From contig CAIOFV010000108.1 in assembly GCA_903857665.1 (NCBI GenBank), positions 1-33,078 on the forward strand: a stretch of DNA of 33,078 nucleotides. Direction: 5' to 3'. The position numbers and the translations under genes are program-made. A model generated the notes under the pieces. The model searched no databases. It was not told the origin of the DNA and saw only the letters and a program-made list of their open reading frames with translations. Within the stretch, counting starts at the first letter, position 1. The number at the start of each line of letters is the position of its first letter. This DNA is from an uncultured Myxococcales bacterium. Its GTDB lineage: Bacteria > Myxococcota_A > UBA9042 > DTJE01. This document shows positions 16,434 through 25,214 of the stretch, in pieces.

Positions 16434-19073
16434 ATGGAATTCCTGCGGATCCTGACCCTGCGCGGTCCGAACTTCTGGTCGCGGCGAACCTGCCTGGAGG
16501 CCTGGGTCGACATCGGGGATCTGCGGGACACTCCGTCGAACGCGATGCCCGGGTTGTACGAACGCCTGACCGCGTGGCTGCCGGGCCTGATCGAGCACCG
16601 GTGCGGGATCGGCGAGCGGGGCGGGTTCCTGATGCGGCTGCGCGACGGCACCTACGCCGCCCACATGCTGGAGCACGTGGCCATCGAGCTGCAGAACCTG
16701 GCGGGCACGCCGGTCGGGTTCGGCAAGGCCCGGGAAACCTCGCAGCCGGGCCTGTACAAGGTCGCGATGCGCTACCGGAACGAGACGGTCGGCCGGGCCT
16801 GCCTGGACGCCGGGCGGGACCTGCTGCTGGCGGCGATCCACGACCGGCCCTACGACGTCGCCGCGACCATCGCGCGGATGAAGGACATCGCCGACCGTGC
16901 GTGCCTGGGGCCCAGCACCGCCGCCATCGTCGACGCGGCCGAGGCTCGCGGCATCCCGACCAACCGCCTGACGGACGCCAGCCTGGTCCAGCTGGGACAG
17001 GGAGCCCGGCAGCACCGGATCTGGACCGCGGAAACCGATCGCACGGGCGCGATCGGCGAGTGGATCGCGTCGGACAAGGACATGACGAAGCGCCTGCTGC
17101 AGGCGTGCGGCGTGCCGATTCCCGAGGGGCGCCTGGTCGAAAGCGCGGACGACGCCTGGGCGGCGGCCGAGTCGGTCGGGCTGCCGGTGGTGGTGAAGCC
17201 GCAGGACGCCAACCACGGGCGCGGCGTGTTCACCGACCTCTCCTCGAGGGACGAAATCCAGAACGCGTATGCCGTCGCGGTCAACGAAGGCAGCGGGGTG
17301 ATCGTCGAGCGCTTCGTCCGGGGCAACGAGCACCGGCTGCTGGTGGTCGGCAACCGGATGGTGGCGGCGGCCCGGGGCGAAACGGCGTGGGTGGTCGGGG
17401 ACGGGCGCTCGACCGTGCAGGAACTGGTGCGGTCGCAGATCGATTCCGACCCGCGCCGCGGGATCGGCGAGGACTTCCCCCTGAACTTCATCGAGCTGGA
17501 CGACCCGGTGGTGCTGCTGGACCTGCGTCGGCAGGGGTACGCGCCGGAAACGGTGCCCGCCGAGGGCGTGCGCGTGATGGTCCAGCGCAACGGCAACGTC
17601 GCGTTCGACGTCACCGACATCGTGCATCCCAGCGTCGCGGCCAGCGTGGTTCTCGCGGCGCGCGTGGTCGGGCTGGACATCGCCGGGATCGACCTGGTCG
17701 CCGAGGACATCACGCGCCCGCTGGAAGAGCAGGGTGGCGCGGTGGTCGAGGTCAACGCGGGCCCGGGCCTGTCGATGCACCTGAAGCCTGCCGCGGGGAC
17801 CCCGCGCCCGGTCGGGGAGGCGATCGTGGACAGCCTGTTCGCGCCCGGCGAAACGGGGCGGATCCCGCTGGTGTGCGTGACCGGGACCAACGGCAAGACG
17901 GTGGTCGCGCGCCTGGTCGCCCATCTCCTGAGGCAGGCGGGGCGCAATGTCGGCCTGGCCTGCAGCGACGGCCTGTTCGTGGACCGTCGGGCCATCGAGA
18001 CGGGCGATCGCGCCGATGCGATCGGCGCCCGGAAGGCGCTGCTGAACCCGGTGGTCGAGGCGGCCGTGCTGGAGGCCGGCGGCCCGAGCATCCTGCGCGA
18101 GGGCCTGGGCTTCGACCGGTGCGACGTGGCGGTGGTGACCAACATCGGCCAGGCCGACCACCTGGGCCGGCACTTCATCGAGTCGCCCGAGGACATGTTC
18201 GGGGTCAAGCGCTGCGCGGTGGACGTGGTGCTGCCGACGGGAACCGCCGTGCTGAACGCCGCGGACCCGCTGGTGGCGGACATGGCGTCCCTGTCCGCGG
18301 GGACGGTGACCTTCTTCGCGCTGGACCCGGACCTCGCGGTGGTGGCGGCCCACCGCGCCGCCGGCGGGCGGGTCGTGACGGTTCGGCAGGGGCGGATCGT
18401 GCTGGCCGATGGCGGTGTCGAAACGCCGATCGCGGACGTCTCCTCGGTGCCCCTCGCCCGGGGGGGGCGGGTGCCGTTCCAGGTCGAAAACGCGCTGGCG
18501 GGCATCGCGGCCGGCTGGGCGCTGGGACTTTCGCCGGAAGCGCTGGGCGCCGGCGTCGCGTGGTTCGATTCCGATGGCGGCGAGGTGCCCGGCCGGTTCA
18601 CGCTGTTCCAGGCGGAGGGCGCCACCGTGGTGGTCGACGCCTTCTTCAATCCGCACGCCGCAGCGGCCCTCGTTGCCGCGCTGGAAGGATTCGCGGCCCG
18701 GCGTCGCATCGTCGTCTGCGCCCCCGGGAACGAGCGGCGCGAATCCGACGTGGTCGAACTGGGCCGGGTCCTGGGGGCCTTCTTCGACCGCGTGGTGCTG
18801 TGCGATCCTGCATTCGCGAAGCGCGAGCCTCCGGGACCGGCGACAGGAATTGTCGACCGTCTGCAACCTTCCGGCGTCCCGCTCCGTACACCCCTTCGGC
18901 ACGGCGCCTCTTCGGGCGGACGGGCGGGGGAGATCGTTGACAATCCCGGGCATCACGTAGCCATTCGGGCTGCCCTGGACGCGCTGGAGGTCGGCGATCT
19001 GCTGGTCCTCCAGGCCGATGAATATCATCCCGGGTCCACCGTCGATCAGGTCCGTGAATGGTTGCGGCGCTGA
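16434..19073 (+). CDS. Cyanophycin synthetase family protein, divergent (CphA-prime type)
   Basis: An 879-residue homologue of cyanophycin synthetase, the enzyme that adds Asp and Arg to the growing polymer. The N-domain (LRGPNFWSRR) is followed by an ATP-grasp domain with K255 in KPQDANHGRGV, and a Mur-ligase-like domain with P-loop GTNGKT at 484-489. The Mur-like domain is eroded compared with its neighbour. EAGGPSILREG replaces ETARGGILREG, and D735-AFFN replaces the DYGHN motif, losing the His. Addition of the second amino acid is therefore probably impaired or altered. Paired cphA-prime/cphA genes occur in other proteobacteria. A CphA2-like enzyme using beta-Asp-Arg dipeptide is an alternative. 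ATG 16434 is preferred over 16419 for its aagga site and the family N-terminus. Confidence 0.88.
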   Translation: MEFLRILTLRGPNFWSRRTCLEAWVDIGDLRDTPSNAMPGLYERLTAWLPGLIEHRCGIGERGGFLMRLRDGTYAAHMLEHVAIELQNLAGTPVGFGKARETSQPGLYKVAMRYRNETVGRACLDAGRDLLLAAIHDRPYDVAATIARMKDIADRACLGPSTAAIVDAAEARGIPTNRLTDASLVQLGQGARQHRIWTAETDRTGAIGEWIASDKDMTKRLLQACGVPIPEGRLVESADDAWAAAESVGLPVVVKPQDANHGRGVFTDLSSRDEIQNAYAVAVNEGSGVIVERFVRGNEHRLLVVGNRMVAAARGETAWVVGDGRSTVQELVRSQIDSDPRRGIGEDFPLNFIELDDPVVLLDLRRQGYAPETVPAEGVRVMVQRNGNVAFDVTDIVHPSVAASVVLAARVVGLDIAGIDLVAEDITRPLEEQGGAVVEVNAGPGLSMHLKPAAGTPRPVGEAIVDSLFAPGETGRIPLVCVTGTNGKTVVARLVAHLLRQAGRNVGLACSDGLFVDRRAIETGDRADAIGARKALLNPVVEAAVLEAGGPSILREGLGFDRCDVAVVTNIGQADHLGRHFIESPEDMFGVKRCAVDVVLPTGTAVLNAADPLVADMASLSAGTVTFFALDPDLAVVAAHRAAGGRVVTVRQGRIVLADGGVETPIADVSSVPLARGGRVPFQVENALAGIAAGWALGLSPEALGAGVAWFDSDGGEVPGRFTLFQAEGATVVVDAFFNPHAAAALVAALEGFAARRRIVVCAPGNERRESDVVELGRVLGAFFDRVVLCDPAFAKREPPGPATGIVDRLQPSGVPLRTPLRHGASSGGRAGEIVDNPGHHVAIRAALDALEVGDLLVLQADEYHPGSTVDQVREWLRR

Positions 19074-19126
19074 AAACGGCGCCGCGTGAGATCACGCCGA
19101 TCGTGGCTGGACAGGGAAAGCCTTCG

Positions 19127-21748
19127 ATGGAAGTCACCCGCATCCGAGCGCTTCGCGGCCCGAACCTCTGGTCACGCCGGACGGTCCTGGAAGCCATCGT
19201 CACGCTGACGGGCGACGAACGCTCGATCCTGGCACGGCCGGGGTTCGACGAGCGCCTGCGCGATCGGATGCCCAGCCTGGGACGGCTGCATCCCAATGGC
19301 GACCCGAGCGCCGTCAGCCTCGCCCACGTGCTGGAAAAGGTCACGCTGGGCCTGCAGGCCCAGGCCGGGTGCCCCGTCTTCTTCAGCCGGACGTCTGCGA
19401 CCGTCGAGGAAGGCGTGTACCAGGTCGTGGTCGAGTACGGGGTCGAGGAGGTCGGTCGGCTGGCGCTGGAGCAGGCCCGGTCCCTCTGCCAGGCGACGCT
19501 GGACGGCCAGCCGTTCGAGGTCGCGGACGCCCTCGGCCGCCTGCGCACGCTGGACGAGGAGATCCGCCTGGGTCCCTCGACGGGATCGATCGTGCGCGCG
19601 GCGCTGGCGCGCGGCATCCCGATCCGCCGCCTGAACGACGGCAGCCTGGTGCAGTTCGGCTGGGGCGTGAAGCAGCACCGGATCCTCGCGGCCGAAACCG
19701 ATCGCACCAGCGCGATCGCCGAATCGATCGCGCAGGACAAGGAACTGACCAAGATGCTGCTGGAGGCAGCGGGCGTGCCCGTGCCGCGCGGCCGTCCGGT
19801 CAGCGACGCGGACGACGCCTGGGAAGCGGCGATGGAGATCGGCGTGCCGGTGGTCGTCAAGCCGCGCGACGGCAGCCAGGGGCGCGGCGTCGCCGTGAAC
19901 CTGACCACCCGCGAGCAGGTCGCGGCCGCGTATGTCGCGGCCGAGCAGGTCACCAGCGAGGTTCTCGTCGAACGCTTCATGCCCGGGCGGGATTTCCGCC
20001 TGCTGGTGATCGGCGGGCGCCTGGTGGCCGCCGCGCGCCGCGAGCCCCCGCAGGTGATCGGCGACGGCGAGCGGACGATCCGCGAACTGGTCGACGAAGT
20101 GAACGCGGATCCTCGGCGCAGCGTCGGGCACGCGACGTCGCTGACCCGGATTCCCCTGGACGCCATTGCGCTGGCGGTCCTTGCCGGCCAGAACTGCACC
20201 CCGGAAACGGTTCCTGCGCCCGGAGTGCACGTGTTGCTGCGCGGGAACGCGAACCTGAGCACCGGCGGGTCCGCGACGGACGTGACCGACCTGGTCCATC
20301 CGGACGTGGCGGCCCGGGCGGTCGACGCGGCCAAGGTGGTCGGCCTGGACATCTGCGGCGTCGACGTCATCTGCCAGGACATCGGGCGTCCCCTGCAGGA
20401 ACAGTTCGGCGGCGTCGTGGAAGTGAACGCTGCGCCGGGATTCCGCATGCATCTGGACCCCTCCTACGGGAAGGCCCGTCCGGTGGGCGAGGCCGTCGTG
20501 TCGTCGATGTTCGCCGAGGGTGACGACGGGCGCATCCCGCTGGTGGCCGTATCCGGCACCAACGGCAAGACCACGACCGTCCGGCTGGTGTCCCACCTGC
20601 TCAAGACCCGCGGCGACTGCGTCGGCATGACGTGCTCGGACGGCATCTACGTCGACGGCCGGCGCATCGACGACGGCGACTGCAGCGGTCCCAAGAGCGC
20701 CCGCGCGGTGCTGCTGCACCCGGACGTGCAGGCGGCCGTGTTCGAAACCGCCCGCGGCGGGATCCTGCGCGAAGGGCTGGCGTTCGACAAGTGCGACGTG
20801 GCGGTGGTGACGAACATCGGCACCGGCGATCACCTGGGCCTGTCCTACATCACGACGGTGGAAGACCTGGCGGTGATCAAGCGCGTGATCGTCGAGAACG
20901 TGGCGTCCTCGGGCGTCGCGGTCCTCAACGCCGCCGATCCGCTGGTCGCGCCCATGGCCGACTCCTGCCCGGGCTCGGTGACGTTCTTCGCGCCCGACGG
21001 CGACAACGCGGTGCTGGCGGCCCACCGGTCCGCGGGCGGACGCGTGGTGTTCGTGGACGGCGGCGAGATCGTCGCCGCGGAAGGCGCCTGCCAGGAGCGC
21101 GTGGCGCTGTCGTCGATCCCGATCACCCGGGACGGCTGCGTGCGCTTCCAGGTCGAAAACGCCATGGCCGCCATCGGGGCCGCGTGGGCGCTGAACATCG
21201 ACTGGCGGATCATCCGTTCCGGGTTGTCGACCTTCGTCAACGACATCCAGACCGCGCCCGGGCGGTTCAACATCCTCGATTTCCAGGGCGCCACGGTCAT
21301 CGCGGACTACGGCCACAACCCGGACGCGATCCTCGCGCTGGTGGACGCCGTCGAGCGCATGCCATCGCGGCGCCGCATCGCCGTGATCAGCGCGGCGGGC
21401 GATCGCAGGGACGTGGACATCCGGCGCCAGACCGAGATCCTCGGCGACGCGTTCGACGAGATCATCCTGTACCAGGACGCCTGCCAGCGCGGCCGCGCCG
21501 ACGGCGAGGTGCTGGGCCTGTTGCGCGACGGTCTGTCCCGTGCCCGGCGCGTTTCGCAGGTCAGCGAGATCCACGGCGAGTTCACGGCCATCGAGACGGC
21601 GCTGGACCGGCTGACCCCCGGCGACCTGGCCCTGGTGCTGATCGACCAGATCGAGGAGTCGCTGGCGTTGCTGGAACGCACCATCCACGGCGCTGCGGCC
21701 CGCTCGAACACCGGTGTCGCCCGCAGCCTGGAAGCCGCGTGCGGCTGA
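19127..21748 (+). CDS. cphA: Cyanophycin synthetase
   Basis: An 873-residue enzyme, the usual length for CphA1, which builds the poly-Asp backbone and attaches Arg side chains using two ATP per dipeptide. The start MEVTRIRALRGPN and the segment LGPSTGSIVRAALARGIP are family hallmarks. The ATP-grasp domain has KPRDGSQGRGV and the RLLVIGGRLVAAARR stretch. The Mur-ligase-like domain keeps P-loop GTNGKTT (G477, K481), ETARGGILREG and DYGHN at 727-731. All signatures that its upstream paralogue has lost are intact, so this is the likely active polymerase. It starts 53 bp after the paralogue and shares its operon. The ATG at 19127 has aggga nine bases upstream; the open frame extends upstream without family-like sequence. 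Confidence 0.95.
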   Translation: MEVTRIRALRGPNLWSRRTVLEAIVTLTGDERSILARPGFDERLRDRMPSLGRLHPNGDPSAVSLAHVLEKVTLGLQAQAGCPVFFSRTSATVEEGVYQVVVEYGVEEVGRLALEQARSLCQATLDGQPFEVADALGRLRTLDEEIRLGPSTGSIVRAALARGIPIRRLNDGSLVQFGWGVKQHRILAAETDRTSAIAESIAQDKELTKMLLEAAGVPVPRGRPVSDADDAWEAAMEIGVPVVVKPRDGSQGRGVAVNLTTREQVAAAYVAAEQVTSEVLVERFMPGRDFRLLVIGGRLVAAARREPPQVIGDGERTIRELVDEVNADPRRSVGHATSLTRIPLDAIALAVLAGQNCTPETVPAPGVHVLLRGNANLSTGGSATDVTDLVHPDVAARAVDAAKVVGLDICGVDVICQDIGRPLQEQFGGVVEVNAAPGFRMHLDPSYGKARPVGEAVVSSMFAEGDDGRIPLVAVSGTNGKTTTVRLVSHLLKTRGDCVGMTCSDGIYVDGRRIDDGDCSGPKSARAVLLHPDVQAAVFETARGGILREGLAFDKCDVAVVTNIGTGDHLGLSYITTVEDLAVIKRVIVENVASSGVAVLNAADPLVAPMADSCPGSVTFFAPDGDNAVLAAHRSAGGRVVFVDGGEIVAAEGACQERVALSSIPITRDGCVRFQVENAMAAIGAAWALNIDWRIIRSGLSTFVNDIQTAPGRFNILDFQGATVIADYGHNPDAILALVDAVERMPSRRRIAVISAAGDRRDVDIRRQTEILGDAFDEIILYQDACQRGRADGEVLGLLRDGLSRARRVSQVSEIHGEFTAIETALDRLTPGDLALVLIDQIEESLALLERTIHGAAARSNTGVARSLEAACG

Positions 21749-21797
21749 GCTGTTCCGTGCCCTTCGCAGCCACCCGCGCGAAACCCTTCAACTCCCG

Positions 21798-21826
21798 TTG
21801 ACGTACCGCACGGCAAGCGGTTCAAT
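21798..21826 (+). promoter_or_regulatory. Candidate sigma70 promoter for cstA
   Basis: TTGACG at 21798-21803 and TTCAAT at 21821-21826 are spaced by 17 bp, in the 121-bp gap after the synthetase gene. Transcription would begin near 21833, leaving a leader of about 37 nt before the cstA ATG. It suggests cstA can be expressed separately from the synthetases. Confidence 0.5.
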
Positions 21827-21869
21827 GCCGTCGGTGCATCGACGACTGCGGGTGTTGCGGGGAGGCGCG

Positions 21870-23771
21870 ATGAAGTTCCTCAAGACGGTGATGTGGATCG
21901 CGATGGCGGTCCTGGGCGCGTTCGCGTACGCGATGATCACGCGGCTGCTGAACCCGGACGAGCCGATCAACGCGCTGTGGCTGGTGGTCGCCGCCGCCTG
22001 CACCTACGTGCTGGCCTACCGGTTCTATGGCGCCTTCATCGCCGCGAAGGTGTTCGCGCTGGACGACCGGAACCCGACCCCCAGCGTGCGGCTGGCCGAC
22101 GGCAAGGACTTCGACCCCACCAACAAGTGGGTGCTGTTCGGCCACCACTTCGCCGCCATCGCCGGCGCGGGCCCGCTGATCGGGCCGGTTCTGGCGGCCC
22201 AGTTCGGGTACCTGCCCGGGGCGCTGTGGATCCTGCTGGGATCGGTCTTCGCCGGCGCCGTGCACGACTTCGTGATCCTGATCGCCTCCATCCGCCACGA
22301 CGGCTGCTCGCTGGCGGAAATCGCCCGCCGCGAGGTGGGTCCGGTCGCGGGCATCGCCGCCTCGGTGGCGACGCTGTTCATCGTCGTGGTGGCGCTGGCA
22401 GGCCTCGGCCTTGCGGTGGTCAACGCGCTGGCGCACAGCCCCTGGGGCTTCTTCACGATCGCCTGCACCATCCCGATCGCGCTGTTCATGGGCGTGTACA
22501 TGTACAAACTGCGGCCGGGCCGCGTCAGCGAGGCGACCGTGATCGGCGTCAGCCTGCTGGTGCTGGCCGTGGTGGGGGGCCACTCCATCGCCAATTCCGA
22601 GGCGGCCGGGTTCTTCACGCTGCAGCGCAACTCGCTGGTCGCGCTGATGGCGGCCTACGGGTTCATCGCCTCGGTGCTGCCCGTGTGGATGCTGCTGGTC
22701 CCCCGCGACTACCTCAGCACCTACATGAAGCTGGGCACCATCAGCCTGCTGGCGTTCGGCATCCTGTTCCTGGCGCCGGACCTGAAGATGCCGGAAACGA
22801 CCCGGTTCGTGGACGGGGGCGGGCCCGTGATCCCCGGGTCCGTGTTCCCGTTCATGTTCATCACGATCGCCTGCGGCGCGGTGTCCGGCTTCCATTCGCT
22901 GGTCGCGTCCGGGACGACCCCCAAGATGATCCGGAAGGAATCCGACGCGCTGGCGATCGGGTACGGCGCGATGCTGGTCGAGGGCTTCGTGTCGATGATG
23001 GCGCTGATCGCCGCCAGTTGCCTGATCCCGGGCGACTACTTCGCGATCAACTCGATGCTGGGCGTGGACGCGCTGACCGAAATCGGGTTCGCGCCCGAGC
23101 GCATCAAGGACCTGTCGGAGATGGTGGGGACCAACGTGATGAACCGCCCCGGCGGCGCGGTGTCGCTGGCGGTGGGGATGGCGTCGATCTTTTCCGCGCT
23201 GCCGGGCATGCGGGGCCTGATGGCCTACTGGTACAACTTCGCGCTGATGTTCGAGGCGCTGTTCATCCTGACCACGGTGGACGCCGGCACCCGCGTGGCA
23301 CGCTTCCTGGTCCAGGAGATGGGCGGATACGTCTACAAGCCGCTGGGTCGGCCGGGCTGGCTGCCGGGTTCGCTGATCGCCAGCACGCTGGTGGTGGGGT
23401 CATGGAGCTACCTGATCTTCACCGGCAGCATCGCGACGATCTGGCCGATGTTCGGCGTCGCGAACCAGTTGCTGGCGGCCATCGCGCTGGCGGTGGGGAC
23501 CTCGGTGATGTTCCGGATGGGGAAGGGGAAGTACACGCCGATCACGCTGGTGCCGATGGCCTTCATGGTCGTCACGACGCTGACGGCCGCGGTCGAACTG
23601 GTGGGACGCTTCTGGGAGGAGGCCGCCGCGAAGCCCGACATGGCGCTGACGTTGCGGCTGGACGCGGTGATGGTCGGCATCGTCGCGTGCCTGGTGGTCG
23701 TGATCCTGGTCGATTCGATCCGCCGGTGGCGCTTGTACCTGGTCGCGCCGAAGGTACCGGTCGCCGCCTAG
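21870..23771 (+). CDS. cstA: CstA-family carbon-starvation transporter
   Basis: A 633-residue inner-membrane transporter with about 16 hydrophobic helices. CstA/BtsT proteins import pyruvate or small peptides under carbon or nitrogen limitation. Family marks seen include the N-terminal YRFYGAFIA with VFALDD, the FGHHFAAIAGAGPLIGPVLA core, GSVFAGAVHDF, FHSLVASGTTPKM and IWPMFGVANQLLA. The length is between the long E. coli form (about 700) and short relatives. The ATG has ggggagg four bases upstream. It follows the synthetase genes and precedes an alpha/beta hydrolase by 23 bp, so peptide uptake could be linked to the Asp/Arg polymer, but that is inference. Confidence 0.93.
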   Translation: MKFLKTVMWIAMAVLGAFAYAMITRLLNPDEPINALWLVVAAACTYVLAYRFYGAFIAAKVFALDDRNPTPSVRLADGKDFDPTNKWVLFGHHFAAIAGAGPLIGPVLAAQFGYLPGALWILLGSVFAGAVHDFVILIASIRHDGCSLAEIARREVGPVAGIAASVATLFIVVVALAGLGLAVVNALAHSPWGFFTIACTIPIALFMGVYMYKLRPGRVSEATVIGVSLLVLAVVGGHSIANSEAAGFFTLQRNSLVALMAAYGFIASVLPVWMLLVPRDYLSTYMKLGTISLLAFGILFLAPDLKMPETTRFVDGGGPVIPGSVFPFMFITIACGAVSGFHSLVASGTTPKMIRKESDALAIGYGAMLVEGFVSMMALIAASCLIPGDYFAINSMLGVDALTEIGFAPERIKDLSEMVGTNVMNRPGGAVSLAVGMASIFSALPGMRGLMAYWYNFALMFEALFILTTVDAGTRVARFLVQEMGGYVYKPLGRPGWLPGSLIASTLVVGSWSYLIFTGSIATIWPMFGVANQLLAAIALAVGTSVMFRMGKGKYTPITLVPMAFMVVTTLTAAVELVGRFWEEAAAKPDMALTLRLDAVMVGIVACLVVVILVDSIRRWRLYLVAPKVPVAA

Positions 23772-23794
23772 GCCCATTCCGGTAGTCAAGGCCC

Positions 23795-24697
23795 ATGCAC
23801 CTGCCTCCCTGCCACCCGTTCCGATCCGCCGAGGCGAGGGCGTCCTACCTGGCCGGGTACGAGCGGCGCGCCGCGCACTGGCCGGTACCGGCGGAGGACG
23901 CCTGGGTCGACACGTCGTTCGGGAGGACCTGCGCCCGGATCAGCGGGCCGATCGCCGCGCCCCCGCTGGTGCTGCTTCCCGGCATCGGCGCCTCGTCGCT
24001 GATGTGGTCGGAGATGGTCGGCCCCCTGTCGAAACGGCGCAGGGTGATCGCCGTGGACGCGATCCAGGATCACGGTCTCAGCGTCAGCACCCGGATGCTG
24101 CGCTGCGCTGCCGACTACGTGGCCTGGCTGGAAGAACTGTTCGTAGGCCTCGGCCTGGAGGGCGGGACGGACCTGGTCGCGGCGTCCTACGGCGGCTGGA
24201 TGGCGGTCGAGCACGCGCTGGTCCACCCGGAGCGGCTGCGGCGGATGGTGCTGATCGCCCCGGTGGGCGCGGTGCTGCGCCTGGATTCCGGGTTCGTGGT
24301 CCGCGCGCTGCTGGCGCGGGTGCCGGTGCGCTGCTGCTTCCGGCGGTTCATGGCGTGGCTGGCGCCCGGCCTGGCCCGCGGCGACGGGGCGGTCCGGGCG
24401 ATCTTCGACGAGATGGTGGACGACGGGTTCACCTCGCTGCGGTGGTTCAAGCCACGGCGCCCGGTGTACCCCCGGCGACTGTCGGATGACGAGTGGGCAC
24501 GCCTCGCTGTGCCGACCCTGTTCCTGGCCGGGGAAACCGACGTGGTGCTCCCGGTTCCTCGCGCCGCCGAGCGATTGCGGCGTGTCGCCCCGCAGGTTCG
24601 GACGGAGGTCGTTCCGGGTGTCGGGCACGACCTGTTCGTGCTGAAGGCCGAGGATGCCAGCGCGCGCATTCTGCGATTCCTGGACGCGGTCCCGTGA
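23795..24697 (+). CDS. Alpha/beta hydrolase
   Basis: A 300-residue alpha/beta-hydrolase-fold protein. The oxyanion loop is LLPGIGASS, the nucleophile S131 sits in AASYGG (Ala replaces the usual first Gly of GxSxG), the acid is D249 in GETDVVLP and the base H278 in GVGHDLF. The full C-terminal helix is present, unlike the hydrolase at 9222. A cap domain with several Arg and Trp residues lies between about 165 and 230. There is no signal sequence. It begins 23 bp after cstA behind a weak aagg site, so it is probably translated from the cstA message. The substrate is unknown; esters or peptides are both possible. Confidence 0.82.
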   Translation: MHLPPCHPFRSAEARASYLAGYERRAAHWPVPAEDAWVDTSFGRTCARISGPIAAPPLVLLPGIGASSLMWSEMVGPLSKRRRVIAVDAIQDHGLSVSTRMLRCAADYVAWLEELFVGLGLEGGTDLVAASYGGWMAVEHALVHPERLRRMVLIAPVGAVLRLDSGFVVRALLARVPVRCCFRRFMAWLAPGLARGDGAVRAIFDEMVDDGFTSLRWFKPRRPVYPRRLSDDEWARLAVPTLFLAGETDVVLPVPRAAERLRRVAPQVRTEVVPGVGHDLFVLKAEDASARILRFLDAVP

Positions 24698-24759
24698 GCC
24701 CGGCGACATTCCCCGGGGCAGTCCCCTGGCGCTGGCATCGATCGCGAGGCGTCGCTGCA

Positions 24760-24788
24760 TTGATCTAGGGGGGTGCCCGGACTACCAT
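24760..24788 (+). promoter_or_regulatory. Candidate sigma70 promoter for the PAAR gene
   Basis: TTGATC at 24760-24765 and TACCAT at 24783-24788 are 17 bp apart. Transcription would begin near 24795, about 60 nt before the PAAR start. The 157-bp gap holds no other gene. Confidence 0.45.
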
Positions 24789-24854
24789 GCACCTTCGGGA
24801 CGGGATGCGCTGCGTGCGCGACCCGTGTCGCAACCATTGCCGCGGAGGACGCGG

Positions 24855-25178
24855 ATGCCCGGTGCAGCACGGATCGGCGACAAGTCGCAGTGCCAGGCGG
24901 ACGTGCACGGCTGCCCGGCCTGTGCCCACTCGGTGACAGGACCGGCCATCATCGGATCGCCGGACGTCCTGATCAACGGCCTCCCGGCGGTCCGCGTGGG
25001 CGACATGGGGATCCACGCGGTCTGCTGCGGCCCGAACACCTGGAAGGCCGTGATGGGCGCGCCCACCGTGATGATCAACGGCAAGCAGGCCCATCGCCAG
25101 AACGACATGGACCAGCACTGCGGCGGCGTCGGAAAGATGGTGGAAGGCAGCACGGACGTCCTGATCGGGGACGGTTGA
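24855..25178 (+). CDS. PAAR-domain spike protein
   Basis: A 107-residue PAAR protein. These form the sharp conical tip on the VgrG or phage-like spike of type VI secretion and related contractile injection systems, and can carry effectors. The repeated pattern is clear: a first half GSPDVLINGLPAVRVGD and a second half GAPTVMINGKQAHRQND, with His and Cys residues (HGCPACAH, HAVCCGP, HCGG) that bind the tip metal. It is a bare tip with no fused toxin. The ATG has ggagg six bases upstream. No vgrG, hcp, sheath or tssJKLM gene is in the window, so it is an orphan here. The next gene (GH13) starts 36 bp later and may share its message. Confidence 0.9.
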   Translation: MPGAARIGDKSQCQADVHGCPACAHSVTGPAIIGSPDVLINGLPAVRVGDMGIHAVCCGPNTWKAVMGAPTVMINGKQAHRQNDMDQHCGGVGKMVEGSTDVLIGDG

Positions 25179-25214
25179 TCGGCCACGGACTAGTCCAGGC
25201 CCGGGAGTCCAGCA

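Noticed and set aside
13977..19028. A 1683-codon open frame on the minus strand spanning the ABC transporter and the synthetase gene
   Set aside because: Only the part below 16307 encodes the ABC transporter. The rest is antisense to the first synthetase and stays open because of high G+C codon bias; its translation is low-complexity.
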